A stretch of DNA of 64,000 bases from Valencia hispanica (GCA_963556495.2 OY747705.1:9838501-9902500), one strand, 5' to 3'. Counted from the first letter of the stretch, positions 49,194 through 60,563 are shown. Notes: generated by a model from the sequence alone, not told the origin. Made by a program: numbers and translations.

Positions 49194-50284
49194 AGGGCCT
49201 ATTTCCCCTCCGTCATTCCCCGCCAGTGATGGATGCCTGGCCGGGCCTGGGGGGGCCGGTGTGTCGGTTGGCCGATGCACTGGGCCGATATCTTCCTTTG
49301 ATTGGTTGGGGCACCTCTTTTAGGGGTGCCAGGTTTGGGATTGTTGGGTGGTGCCTGCTCGGTGGCTCGGCGGGATACGGATCCAGCGTCTCTGCTCGTT
49401 CGATCACCTGTTCTGTGCTCACCGTGCGTGGTCGGTTCATTGGCGGGTTGGACCGGCCCTGGCCTTTGTTGGATGCCTGGTCTCGGCGCTCTGCGTTGCA
49501 CAGGACCAGAACTCGGGAGCTGGCACAACTCGGTGTCCGGGTGCTGGCTGAGCCCGGCCTGGGGATGCTGTCCGTCCGCTGAGGCTATCGGTGGGGCGCC
49601 CCGACGTGGGGCAGGGGTGGGGCGCTGGGATGTTGGCGGTGGGGATTGGCCTAGGGTGGTGGTGGCGTGTGGCGGTGCCGGGGGCCCCTTGTCGGCCGGT
49701 CCCTTGTCGGGTCCCTGCTGGGGGGTGGGGCGCCCCTGGGCCCTGGCTCTCCCGGCGCGGCTGGTTGCCGGCGGGGCCGGTGGGCTCGTCACTGCTGCCC
49801 CCGGGCCCCTGCATAGTAGCCGCTGGACGTTCCCCTGGGGTTCTCCTTTGCTCCTCTTTTGGCGGATGCGGTCGGGTCCGCCTGGGGCTCTGGGGGTCCT
49901 GTTTTGTTTTGTTTTTTTCCCCTCTCTCTGCCGTCCTGTGGGTATGGAGGCAGACTTCAATGCTTTCCTGTGTTTTCTTTGTTCCCCTTGCTCTCTTGTA
50001 TTTTCAACTCACCCTCTCTCTTGACTTTTTGTTTCCTACCTCTCTTCTTCATTTTTCTTTCTTACTTCCCCTTAATTTTCCGTCTCAGTGTCCATAACAT
50101 TAGAAAATAAAACCCCCAGCAATTCATAATAAAGATTTTTCACACATATATGTGGAGTACTATAGCAAAAGCTGTACTGCTCCGCTTGTGAAAGTAAATC
50201 TGTTGGGATTCTACTTGGTACTCAGACACCAATTCTGAGCTCCACACTGCCAAACAGGACACGTAAAAAAAAAGAAAGAAAAAA
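49194..50284 (+). mobile_element. GC-rich poly(A) retroelement, copy 2, with target duplication
   Basis: 1.09 kb, flanked by gatcgcagtcaagtca (49178-49193) and gattgcggtcaagtca (50285-50300), a 16-bp duplication with two differences. The first 700 bases are strongly GC-rich. The tail matches copy 1 at the window start and ends in an A-rich run. It is 5'-truncated LINE-like 3' sequence. The long frames on both strands (up to 253 codons) come from the GC skew, with no domain visible. Confidence 0.75.
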
Positions 50285-50789
50285 GATTGCGGTCAAGTCA
50301 GCCGTCACTTGGAAATACGCCGTCAAGCCAGCCGTGTATTGATTTTAAAAATACTGTGTGCCAAATTGAGTTGAATATATAGTTTTATTTTAACTATGAG
50401 ATGAGATGTCTTGCTAATCGGCACTTTCTGGATAAATAAACTAAATTGATTTTTTTAAACAACCAGTGCAACAATAACTTAACATTTTTATGTTTTTAAC
50501 ACCATTGCCGGTAATTACTGCATGAGCTCTTCTCCACAACATCTGCCTTAGTGATGGTGAGATTGTGGCCCCTGGGAATGAGCTTGAGGACGATGTAGCA
50601 GTGGTGAGGATGGTTTGGAGAACTGGTGGGACAAACTGTCCTCTGAACACGTCTTAGTGATGTGGCAGCTGTCGATTTAGCCAGCCCTGGATGAAGCACC
50701 GGATAGTACGAAGAAGCTACCCTAAACCCTCTTTCCAGTCCAACCTGCAAGATGTTCCCCTCGTCAACCAGAAAAGACCAGCCAGAGGT

Positions 50790-51058
50790 CTCAGCTGGAG
50801 AACTCCATCCACATCGCTCAGCTGGAGAACTCCATTCACATCTCTCAGCTGGAGGACTCCATCCACATCTCTCAGCTGGAGAACTCCATCCACATCTCTC
50901 AGCTGGAGGACTCCATCCACATCTCTCAGCTGGAGGACTCCATCCACATCTCTCAGCTGGAGGACTCCATCCACATCTCTCAGCTGGAGGACTCCATCCA
51001 CATCTCTCAGCTGGAGACTCCATCCACATCTCTCAGCTGGAGCTCCATCCACATCTCT
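50790..51058. repeat. 27-bp minisatellite, ten copies
   Basis: Unit ctcagctggaggactccatc plus cacatct. Copies 1, 2 and 4 have gagaactcc and copies 3 and 5-8 have gaggactcc. Copies 9 and 10 are 1-2 bases shorter. Because 27 is a multiple of three, all frames stay open over it; this is not evidence of a gene. Confidence 0.95.
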
Positions 51059-51384
51059 GATCTTTATTCAGCCTGTTTATTCTAATAAAGCTTAAAGAAC
51101 GGTCCAGGAAGAGCATATTCAGGTTAATCCTGCATGAGTAACTATAAATAACTACACAATAATTTATCCTCATGTCAGTTTTTGTTATTTCATTTTCAAT
51201 AGTCATTTAAAATTGTTCAAAGTAAGCTATATGTTCATACCTTTAAAAAACGGAATAATAATGCAACTGTTAATAAAATGACTTAATGATATTTCAGATT
51301 TGTTTCAATCAATTTATTTATAACAACCATAGAACAACTAAATAACCAAAGTGACAAAAACATAAATTGACAAACAGAAAACAG

Positions 51385-52165
51385 TCTATCCATCCAGTCC
51401 CTCCTCTCCTCTCCTCAGCCTCCCTTTGCTTCCTCATGTCCTAAACAAGAAATCAATACACAGTTTACAAAAAGAGCAACACAAAAACTTTTAGGAAATC
51501 TCTTTTTATTAACATAATCAGTCATAAGTTATGTATTGATGCACTGCTGCACATGCACATACAGTACTTTTTCATTACAAAAATAAAATAATCTCATTTG
51601 TTTTTGGCCAACAATGGGTGACATTCCCCTCCAGATTTACCATAATTGTACTCAAAAATAGATAGAAAATAAGTGCAGATGAGGAACATGGCAACTATGT
51701 TAAGTTGTGAATTCAAAACTATAGTTTTTACAGCAGAACACAAGAGATCACATACTAAGAACACAGGTTATGAGGTGTTTGAGGCTTAATAAGACTCCTC
51801 TATGCATTAGGTGTGTAATTGGATTTATTCTTCCACCTCCATGCCACTGTGGCTTAATTTTGCCCCGGTAAAGAGGTAATAATGTTTCCTAAAAGGAGTG
51901 TTTTTTTTTGTTTGTTTTTTGCTTTCTTTGCAAAAACCAAAATTAGCTGGAAATAGCCTAAGCGGGGCAATACACGGAGAACCATTAGAACAACACAGGA
52001 GCTCGTAATATTAAATAAATAATATTAAAATACATGTCTATACCAACCTCAAAAGCCGAACAACAAAACCGCGTTAAGTTTTAAATTTTATTACCGCCCG
52101 ATTTTAATAAACTTACATTTAAAACGGTACTCTTCGCTTGCCCCGTCTCCCGCTTCATCCGCCAT
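51385..52165 (-). pseudogene. Myb/SANT-like protein gene, copy 2 (degenerate)
   Basis: The minus strand begins MADEAGDGASEEYRFK and runs into a GTAAGT donor at the same position as exon 1 of the gene at 17087. Exon 2 is recognisable near 51850 (Y-Y-L-F-T, then an agtggcatggag-gtggaag border) but is frameshifted and lacks its start. Exon 3 survives as a gaatgtcacccattgttggc block near 51625. The last exon is reduced to the tttaggacatgaggaagca start of the charged coiled coil near 51430. The gene is dead, yet its exon order is identical to copy 1. Confidence 0.72.
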
Positions 52166-52561
52166 TGTTGCTGGAACAGAAATCTTTTTTACTTTTTTTT
52201 ATTTATTAACAAATATGTACAGAACAAAACTGTTTGCCAGGGGTACAAATATTAAAAGAAATAAGATTACAAAGAGTATATTAAAACAAACTAGTTACAT
52301 AGAAATGTTTCCATTATAGATTTTGTTTTTAAAGCCTTTGACTGTTTAAGATTGTTAATAGTGGTGCTGTAATGAGATAGTTCTTGTAGAAATAGGGTAA
52401 ATAATGACTTGCTGTCAGACCATTTTTTCTTATGAATATGAAATTTTCCTAAAAATAAAATGAGTTGTACAAAGAGAATCAAGTCCTTTTCCAACTTAAA
52501 GTCCATAAAGTAAAGAAGAATGTCCTTCTCTTGCAAATGTCATCACTGACCTGTTTTCCTT

Positions 52562-54800
52562 TCAATAAAGTTTTGTACATTCATCCAGAACATTTTTAGT
52601 AAACATACAGTGAAAAAACAAATGTTCAATAAATTCTTCATTTAAGCCACAGAAATTACATGAGTACTCAATGTCTATCTTAAATCTTTCTAAAGTCTTT
52701 TTTGCTGGACATATTCTGTGTATAATTTTGAAAGATACTTCTTTATCTTTATTGTTAAGACAGAATTTATTACTCATCAACCACATTTTTTTCCAATTGA
52801 TATTCTTATAAATAGATGTCCAATAAATTTTAGTGGAAGGAACCATTACATTTACCTAAAGATTTCTAATGAAATTATTTGAACATTTGTTTTTGTAATA
52901 TGTACACTTCCTAGAAAACATATTTTTAACAGGAGCTGTCAGAAAAAGCTGTGTTCTAGAACCAATAGGAAGCTGCAAAACATTCCTTGGGATAGCAGTA
53001 AAAGCAATATCATATTCTTTTGGTGTAACTGTAATATCAACTTTAGAAATAAATTCTTCAAAAGATAACAGTTGACCATCAGAAGTCATGAGTTGTTAAA
53101 CCAAAACAATACCATTACTAACCTAGCTTTTATTGTACAAAGATCTGTTTTATACTTAATACTCCTGTTATTCCAAATGTAATAACTTGTAGGAGAGAAA
53201 TTATATTGGTACAGCAGTTTCCATGACAGAAGAGCTTGCTTGTGGAAATAAGCTAATTTTACAGGCAATTTATCAGGGTTATAATCACATTTCAACAAGA
53301 AGTTGAGTCCTCTAATTGAAATAAAAATTAATTTAGGGAAAGCATTCCAAATATTATCTTCTTCTTGAATTAATTTAGTTAGCCATTTAATTTTAAAGGT
53401 GTTATTTACTGTTTCAAAACAAAGAACCTCCAGACCTCCATTTTGTCTTGTGTTACATAATACCTCTTTTTTAAGATAATGACACTTGAAGAGAATCTTG
53501 TCTAATTTTTTAAAAACTGTAGTAAGCATTCCCAAAGCCAGAGGTACATAAACAGCTCTTGAAATCCCTTCAGCTTTGGATAGTAAAACTCATTTAAAGA
53601 AAGATCCCTCATAAACTATATGTTAATTTTTTTTGTTATTTGCTCAACTATTGGGTCAAAGTTTAATTTGTTACGAGATTTTTCATTTTTATCAATAACA
53701 ATGCGCAAATATGTGAAGGTATTCTTCACTGGGATATTATTTATCGCTAACATATTGCAATGTTTCAATGGTAATAACACTGATTTTCTTACGTTTATTT
53801 TAAGTCCCGATACTTTTGAAAACATCTTTTGGTAAAAGTCAGCAACATGCCGTGATATAAGATTTTGGTCTTCACACATCTCTTTCCAGATATTATAGCT
53901 GAATTCCTAATTTCAAATTTAATTAATGCCAGCATTTTCCAAAATTATTTATTGCATTAGCATGTCTCCAGTATTTATCAATAATATTTTGTGTTTCTTT
54001 CTTAAATCGTTTATTTTGTAGTAATGTTTTATTTAACTTCCAATAATATCTACTGGAGTTGCATATGAATGGAGCCATGATGACCTTGATAATAACAGCA
54101 TGGCGGTCAGTAAAAACTGCAGGCTCTATTAGAACTGAATCCACTCTATTTTCAATGTCTGAGGAAATCAACCAGAAGTCCAAACGAGATTGTTGAGATC
54201 TATCCTTGTTTGACAGGTATATGCCTTTTGATTGGGGTTTCTGTGTCTCCATATATCAATGAGATCCATTCTATTACAAATATTATTTAATTTGCATTAA
54301 AAATTGTTCTTTGGGGGCCACCTGTCCATAGAATTATCCAAAACAGTATTGAAATCCCCACCCCAGAGAATCTTGGCATTAGGGAATGATAATAGCAGCT
54401 GATTTATTTTGTCTTCTAAGGTAGAAAATAGAGTTTTGTTGGTTTGTTTATTGTTGGATGCATATATATTAGTAATGAAAAACTGAAAGTGAGATATCCA
54501 CAAGAAGAATTATCCACCTGCCATTTTTGTCTGAAAGATACTTGATTATGTTACCTTTAAATTTTCCCTGTCATATAGCTACTCCTGCCGATCTGTTACT
54601 ACCAAATGAAAACCAAGCATTTTTCCCCTACTGACTCCTCCAAAATGAAACGTCATCTTCTGAAGCATGTGTTTCCTGTATAAAATAAAAGTCAGCCCCT
54701 TTGTTTTAACAGTACAAAAATAACAATTTTCTCTTTAACAAGTTTTTGATACCCCTGCCATTTACAATAAGAATGGAAATTGACATTAGGAACAGAAATA
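52562..54800 (-). pseudogene. L1/Tx1-like ORF2, endonuclease and RT end, palm deleted
   Basis: The endonuclease begins near 54790 (MSISILIVNGRG) with several stops, then ILWGGDFNTVLDNSMDRWPP (54297-54503) and SRLDFWLISSDIENRVDSVL, SDRHAV-like (read as FTDRHAVI). Immediately after, near 53900, the frame jumps to SGLKINVRKSVLLPL, the region after the RT palm. Roughly a kilobase with the F/Y-A-D-D box is thus missing. Then QNGGLEVLCFETVNNTFKIK (53086-53535), and a C-terminal part with KIIHRICPAKKTLERFKIDI and CNFCGLNEEFIEHLFFHC, the zinc-knuckle-like end of this LINE group. It is not functional. Confidence 0.85.
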
Positions 54801-54965
54801 ACCTAGAAAAAAATTAACTTTGAAGAAACTTTTAGTTTCTGTACTTGAGTATTAACTGAAACTGCAGGAAACACTGCACTAGTATATATATCATGCCATA
54901 ACAAAAAATTGTGTACTCCGTGAAATTAAGTTATTTAGGATATAAACTTCTTAATATAGTAGTAC

Positions 54966-55220
54966 AATTCAATTCAGTTTATTTATATAGCGCCAATTCA
55001 CAACAGATCAGTCATCAGTGATCTCAAGGCACTTAACAACAAGTCATTTCAATACATTTATACAAACATTCCAATCAGTTAAAAAGTTTCCTATTTAAGG
55101 AATCCCAGCAGATTGCGTCAGTCATTGGCGTGAGGTTGGGCCCCGTTGATGCAGACTTTCCAACCACAGCAATCCTTCAGCAATCCCTCATAGTGAGCAA
55201 GCATGTAGCGACGGTGGACG
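54966..55220 (-). mobile_element. L2 LINE 3' end (AATTC subfamily) inside the L1
   Basis: Begins aattcaattcagtttattta and ends at gcatgtagcgacggtgg. gtac occurs at 54962-54965 and 55221-55224 as a possible target duplication. It is the same piece of L2 as at 14330-14583, in the other orientation. Confidence 0.88.
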
Positions 55221-55257
55221 GTACACCATCTGTCCACACTGCACTTTACCTGTCACA

Positions 55258-56081
55258 TCATTTGATTTCTTTTCCATTCACATATGCCCTATTCCCCACA
55301 AAGTAGGCCTTGTCCCCCTTCTTTCTAGCTGCTTCGACCATTGGCCAAAGACTACTGCGGGTAGCTCGATCAGCCGTGGTTAGATCCTCTTTGAAGTGAA
55401 GTCGGTTGTTTTTTAGGTAGTCGTTTGCCTTGGAGCCTTTCCACAGCACATCCCTGGCCGTTCTGGATATGAACCTGACGATCACTGGGTGCGGGGGGGC
55501 TGGTCTTGACCTCCTTCCTTGGGTCTCCCGATTCTGTGAGCTACATCCACCGCTGCAACAACCATGTCAGCCTCCTCGGTAGGTAGCACTGTTCGACAGA
55601 TATCCCGAACTTGCGATTTGACGTGGGCGTCCCTTTTTCAGGAACACCGTGCATACGGAGGTTAAGTCGACTGTAAGATCAGATTCATTCACCTTATGTT
55701 CCATCAAGTTTACTTTCTTCTGGAGCAGACCACACTAGTTTTTAAGAGCGCCATTTTGTGTTTCTTTAGATCGACGACTTCTTGGTGGCAGAAATCCAGA
55801 GACCTTTTCAAGTCATCAGTTTGGACTGTGTTGTGAAGAACGGCTTGATCGGTTTCATTGATGTTCTCGATGACAGCTGAGATTATTGTGTTTTGTAGCT
55901 CGTACAGTGACGGTTGATCTTGTGAGTCAGACCGACCGCCCTTACTTTTTTTAGCTGTGTGCTTCTCTGGTGTGTTCGGAGAGGAAACACATTCTTCCCC
56001 GGAATTACTCGTGCAGGCATAAGAATGCATCTCTTGAATGTTACGTTTTTACGTGATAGAAGCACACTTCGTAGTTTCCAT
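55258..56081 (-). pseudogene. L1/Tx1-like ORF1 (coiled coil and C-terminal RNA-binding region)
   Basis: An ATG at 56081 starts METTKCASIT and meets a stop ten codons in. The frame continues MHSYACTSNSGEECVSSP, a lysine/serine-rich stretch, then a heptad-like segment (QNTIISAVIENINE, TDDLKRSLDFCHQEVVDLKK). After several frame breaks, the C-terminal part (55485-55258) reads VRFISRTARDVLWKGSKAND, LHFKEDLTTADRATRSSLW, ARKKGDKAYFVGNRAYVNGK. This arrangement is that of L1-type ORF1 proteins, which trimerise and bind LINE RNA. It is broken in at least three places. Confidence 0.78.
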
Positions 56082-56380
56082 CTTACACAGTTCCTTTTTA
56101 TCAGTTTCCTTCGTTAGCTTGCGGCTAATGCTATATTCTCGTAGCTCTGTTATACTGCAGTTGTTGATTGAAACAGAGATAAGGTATTTTGTGACAGCTC
56201 TTTGAATCTTCTAGAAGTATTCTCTCACCTTGAATGGCAAAGAAAGAAGTTCAAAAGAAAATTTGTGCAGTAATTCCTACAAGAAACGGCTGACTCGTTA
56301 ACATACGTGTGGACCCGTCGCCCTCTTGCCCTCCCTCTTCCCCCGATGGAACAGAAATCTCCCGGCCGGCTCGCAATGCT

Positions 56381-57127
56381 CTGACGTCATTCTCCTGCCC
56401 CATGTGGGATTGCCAATTCCATTTGAATTATGTTACACCTTTTGCGGGGGCAGGAAGGAAAACGAAAAAGCAATATCATTTTCTTTATCATTTTAATTAG
56501 GGCACGGAATGAGCTACGTTGTATTGAAAAATGAAAAAGCAGTTTGGATAATTAATTTTTTCATTTTATTTATGAGTCAAAAAGGGCATTTGTATTCTGA
56601 AAATGAAAATGCATGTCTGCAAATGCATTTTAATTTTCAACTTTGACATTTCAAATTGAATTTTGTAACTATTTTGCTGGGGTGCAATTTGAAAATTACA
56701 TCTTAAATGTCCTTTTCTATTTAATTTTAATTAGGTTACAGAATGAGCAATGTTGAATTGTAAAATGAAAAAGCAGTTAGGATGATTTTTTTTAAAATTT
56801 AATTTATGAGTCAAAAATGGCATTTGTATTCAGAAAATTAAAAAGCATTTCTGCTAATGCATTTTAATTTTCAACTTTGACATTTCAAATTAAATTTGTA
56901 ACTATTTTGCTGGGGTGCAATTTGAAAATTAAATCCTAAATGTCATTTTCTATTGAATTTTAATTAAGTTACAGAATGAGCAATGTTGAATTGTAAAACG
57001 AAAAAGCAGTTTGGATTATTTCTTTTTAATTTTATTTATGAGTCAAAAATAGCAGCTAGATTTTGAAAATGAAAAAGCATTTGTGCTAATCCATTTTAAT
57101 TTGATTTATTTTACATATGCTTCCATA
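56381..57127 (-). repeat. Right inverted arm, about three tandem units
   Basis: The complement of the left arm. Inner end ctgacgtcattctcctgccc (56381 onward), outer end cttccata at 57127. The same tandem units appear in reverse order, with joints near 56610, 56845 and 57085. The arms differ by scattered substitutions and small indels, so they are not a recent perfect duplication. Confidence 0.88.
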
Positions 57128-58156
57128 TATATTTGGATCTTTTCTGAGACATTTCAGGGGCACTTGCGTAAATATTGTAGCAGTGAGGGGCTAAGGACTT
57201 CTCAGAGCAGCAATGCGTACACTGTGGAATTTTTAGTGTATCCAAAAATGTATTGGTGACCTTGCTATGCTAAATGCTGGAGTAGCAGCGGTGTAATAAG
57301 GCAATGATGAGGCTTTATTTACCTAAGCCAGCCTCTTCTGATGCTACTGGTGCATATGTGTGATGGGCGTATGATGAAGAAACACAGATTATCAAACCCA
57401 GGTGTGCTAACACTAGAGTTGCTGCACAGTTGTCTCTCACAAAGTATTTGTGGGGTTTTGTTCAAGAGATTTCATTAGGTATCATTGAAGCTATCACCAT
57501 TTGCAATAGAGAAATACAATTTCAACAACATTGCGACTTTACAATAGGTTGGTGAGTGTATTTTTAGAAGGAGAATATACTTTTTTAATTTAAAATAGTG
57601 TGTTTAAATTAATATCCTAATACCACTCTAGAGATTCTGCTGAATACAGGTATTGTACCTTTGAGAACAGCTTACAAAGTCTGAATGGGAAGCTAAAATT
57701 AAACTCGAGAGAAAGTCAAAATTAGGGCATTTCCTTCAGGGCATTGATCGTTTCTTTTCCTCTGGACCTCTGGGCTTTTGCCTCAGATGATCTCGGTGAA
57801 ACCGAGTCTGACTGTGTCACACAGGCACACAAAGAGCAAGCACGGGCAGGGCAAGCATTCTTTGCTGCTGTTTTTTTTGTTCTACCGTTATTTGTGCTGG
57901 GAAAGCTTTTTTCTGAGTGTGCTTGTTCTTTTCTTGCTCCTGCCACTCCAAATGCTCAGTGTTTGGCCTTGGAGTGTTATTAGAGGAACAAATGGGAGAA
58001 ATATTGTTGCTTTTGGAAGTGGAACCTTTTCCTGCTTCTTTTCAGCAGCTTAGTTTTCCTAACTGTTGCAGAAAGTCCACCACAGACAAGCCTTCTTATG
58101 TCTTTTAGACAGCTGTTGACAAAACCCCTATAATAAAGCTATTTTCATGTGTTCTA
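57128..58156. other. Non-coding DNA, no feature recognised
   Basis: Overlapping short frames near 57720-58110 show no known domain. Confidence 0.4.
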
Positions 58157-58289
58157 AAGTGCTCCCAAAAGTATTCATACACCTTAAAACTGATTTTCAT
58201 ATTTTCCAAAGTGATTCTATGTCATAGAGCAACACAAACTAGTGCAGGATTTTAAAGTGGAAGTAAAAGCATACTGTACATGGATGGAA

Positions 58290-58888
58290 TTTTTGCTCAT
58301 TCCTATTTTTGCTGAAGCTCAGCTTTATTGGATGGGAAGTGTTAATAAACATCCAGTTTCAAGCTATACCACAGATTCTCATTTAGATTCAGGCCTGAAC
58401 TTTGACTAGGCCATGACTATGCATGATTATGTTTTTATCTAAACCATTCCATTGCTTCCCTGACTGTATGTTTAGGATCGTTGTCCTGCTGAAAGGTAAT
58501 ACTCCGCCCCAATAGCATCCCATTTCCAGCCTCCAACCGGTTGTCTTCCAGGATTGCCCTGTATTTAGCTCCATCCGTGCTTCCATCAATTGCTACCAGC
58601 TTCCCTTCTGTGTTGCCATCTGAAGACCATGTCCCAGAGCATGAGTTGCCACCACCATTCGCGTGGGGGGGTTATTTAGTGTTGTTAATGTAGGCTAAAA
58701 TGTTCAGTTTAGTCTAATCTGACCTTTTTCCACGTTTGCTTTCTCCTCCACATGGTTTGTGGCAAACTCCAAACAGGATTTCTTATGGCTTTCTTAAAAC
58801 AATGGCCTTTTTTCTACCATATCTCCATAAAGGTCAGATTTTGTTGGAGTGCACAACTGACATAGATTCTTCCAACTGAGCTGAGGAT
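58290..58888 (-). pseudogene. Tc1 transposase remnant
   Basis: On the minus strand the DNA passes the gtggcaactcatgctctgg version of the catalytic V-x-x-W box near 58640, gatggagctaaatacagggc near 58565 (58389-58589 reads MMEARMELNTGQSWKTTGW), and a degraded F-Q-Q-D-N-D-P-K-H box near 58480 (aggacaacgatcctaaacat). The W-x-x-S-P-D block near 58400 is altered. Frames shift several times. Confidence 0.78.
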
Positions 58889-58889
58889 G

Positions 58890-59290
58890 TCAGAGCCATC
58901 AGCACTCCGTCCTGCTCATTCCTGTCTAATCATTGTCTGCACCTGTCTCAAATCTGTCACACCTTATCCTCCTTCCCTTTTTGTCTATTTAAACCCTTCA
59001 CTTCCTCTCACTCCCCGTCGGATCATTAACGTCTCCATGCTGTGTCTCACCCTGCTGTTCTCCCTCCTGCTCGTTTCTGTCAGCCCGGTGTCCCGTATGG
59101 TCGTCCCTGCCGTCTTCTTCATCATCATCATCACAATAAATATCCCTGCACGTTTTCCACGTCTGGGTCCATGCTACACCGAGACACGCACCCCCAGAGT
59201 CACCACTGGGCTCCTAGCTGCTGCTCTGATTAATGTCTCCTAGCCTGGTCTGTTAGTTACGCTGACTGCATTGGATTTTGTTTTTGGTAT
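58890..59290. mobile_element. Possible solo LTR of a Gypsy-like retrotransposon
   Basis: Starts tgtcagagccatcagcac and contains a TATA-like tctatttaaaccc and an acaataaatatccc polyadenylation signal about 150 bases later. Composition is pyrimidine-rich, as in fish Gypsy LTRs. The neighbouring Tc1 sequence is broken exactly at its left edge. I could not identify a target duplication or a second LTR. Confidence 0.4.
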
Positions 59291-59394
59291 CAAAGTGAAG
59301 GGGGTTTAATATGCTTGGCAAACATTTCAGATTTTGATCTGAAATGTAAAATGTAGAATGTAAAAACCAGTTAGAATTTTTCTTCCCCTTCACA

Positions 59395-59632
59395 GTCACT
59401 GTAGCTCAGTGGGTAGAGTAGTTGTCTTGCAATAAGATGGTCGCAGGTTAAATTCCAGCTTCCTCATATCAATGGGCCTATGGGCAAGGCACTTAACCCC
59501 AATTTGCCTACCAAGCTTTGTGTCAATGTATGAATGTTTGAGAGTCTGAATGGGTGAATGTAGCTACAGTGTAAAGCGCTATGAGTGGTCAGTATGACTA
59601 GAAAAGCAATATATAAGTCCAGTCCATTTATT
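59395..59632 (+). mobile_element. tRNA-headed SINE
   Basis: gtagctcagtgggtagagta is a clear A box and ggtcgcaggttaaattcc a B box. A gggcaaggcacttaacccc body and a gtgtaaagcgctatgagtgg end follow. It sits within the right arm of the Tc1; Tc1 sequence continues on both sides. Confidence 0.88.
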
Positions 59633-59872
59633 TGATTTTATTCTATCACATAGATTGAAATAAAATACAGTGGATTGCTACCTATGTAATTCAGTATTTG
59701 TGGATTTTTCTGTGGACCGCGACTACCAAGTTATTTGCAGAAAATCCCCCTAAATGTAGATTATTTTGATAGTACATATCAAAAATATCTGAAAGAAAAT
59801 GTTTCTGGAATATCTAGGTGCGATACTGCTTGACTTCGCTATTGGCTGCCATTTGCAAAGCAGCCATTCTAG

Positions 59873-60563
59873 GACCAGAAGCTCTAAAAAATTAACTGCT
59901 TAGTCAATCACTTCATCTGGATCGTATTAAATTGGCCCCCAGTAATAACGTAAAGAACCTTGGCGTTATTTTTGACCGAGACCTGACATTTAAATCCCAT
60001 ATTAAACAGGTTTCTAGGATTTCTTTCTTTCACCTCAGGAATATTGCTAAAATTAGAAACATCCTGTCCAGGAGTGATGCTGAGAAACTTGTCCATGCAT
60101 TTGTTACCTCAAGGCTGGACTACTGTAATTCTTTACTATCAGGTGGTCCACAAAATGTAATTAAAAGCCTTCAGTTGATCCAAAATACTGCAGCAAGAGT
60201 TCTGATGAATATTAAAAAGAGAGATCACATTTCTCCTGTTTTAGTTTCCCTTCATTGGCTCCCTGTTAAATCCAGAATAGAATTTAAGATCCTCCTTCTT
60301 ACATATAAAGCCCTTAATAATCAGCTCCATCATACATCAAAGATCTGATTGTTCCATATGTTCCGAACAGAGCACTTCGCTCTCAGACTGCAGGTTTACT
60401 TGTAGTTCCTAGGATTTCTAAAAGTAGAATGGGAGGCAGATCTTTTAGTTATCAGGCTCCTCTCCTGTGGAACCAGCTCCCAGCTTTAGTCCGTGAGGCA
60501 GACACTCTGTTTACTTTTAAGGCCAGGCTTAAAACTTTCCTTTTTTATAAAGCTTATAGTTAG
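59873..60563 (+). pseudogene. L2 reverse transcriptase, C-terminal part
   Basis: Reads NVKNLGVIFDRDLTFKSHIK, KLVHAFVTSRLDYCNSLLSG, LQLIQNTAARVLMNIKKRDH and LHWLPVKSRIEFKILLLTYK. A one-base deletion near 60322 then shifts the frame. Beyond it the next frame carries the family end (DLIVPYVPNRALRSQT, then WNQLPALVREADTLFTFKAR) to a stop near 60563. It has fewer lesions than the copy at 6133-8584 over the same part. Confidence 0.9.

Larger units (their letters stand above)
52186..56346 (-). mobile_element. L1/Tx1-like LINE inserted with 14-bp target duplication
   Basis: Flanked by tggaacagaaatct at 52172-52185 and 56347-56360. The 3' end at 52186 is T-rich on the + strand, meaning a poly(A) tail on the element. 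The 5' end at 56346 precedes a 260-bp untranslated leader and two ORFs, so the 5' end looks complete. An L2 tail (54966-55220) has inserted between ORF1 and ORF2, and the RT palm is deleted. It disrupts the leader of the SANT-like gene. Confidence 0.88.
48216..57127 (-). mobile_element. 8.9-kb long-TIR element with a Myb/SANT-like gene, copy 2
   Basis: Inverted arms at 48216-48948 and 56381-57127 share the outer end tatggaagcatat and the inner end gaatgacgtcag. Read on the minus strand from the right arm, the order is a leader (gcattgcgagccggccggga), an L1 insertion, the SANT-like gene (52165 to 51385), a spacer with a 27-bp minisatellite, and a GC-rich retroelement. Then come a tgtaggac/cggatgttag block with a ccttctaagaacccgtcct hairpin, 49100-49175, and the left arm. 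The gene, spacer and hairpin match the transposon at 16889-20600; the long arms do not. Either a shorter transposon core gained new arms, or it landed in a foldback element. The target duplication is unclear and no transposase gene is visible. Confidence 0.65.

Noticed and set aside
49199..50097. Long overlapping frames (up to 253 codons) on both strands
   Set aside because: They lie in the GC-rich part of a retroelement where stops are rare. They are proline/glycine/arginine-rich with no domain.
50496..51095. Repetitive proteins of WSPPAERCG and SWRTPSTSL type
   Set aside because: Translations of a 27-bp minisatellite; open in every frame because 27 is divisible by three.
59395..59470. A tRNA gene
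   Set aside because: A and B boxes are present, but the acceptor and anticodon arms do not pair and a SINE body follows directly.
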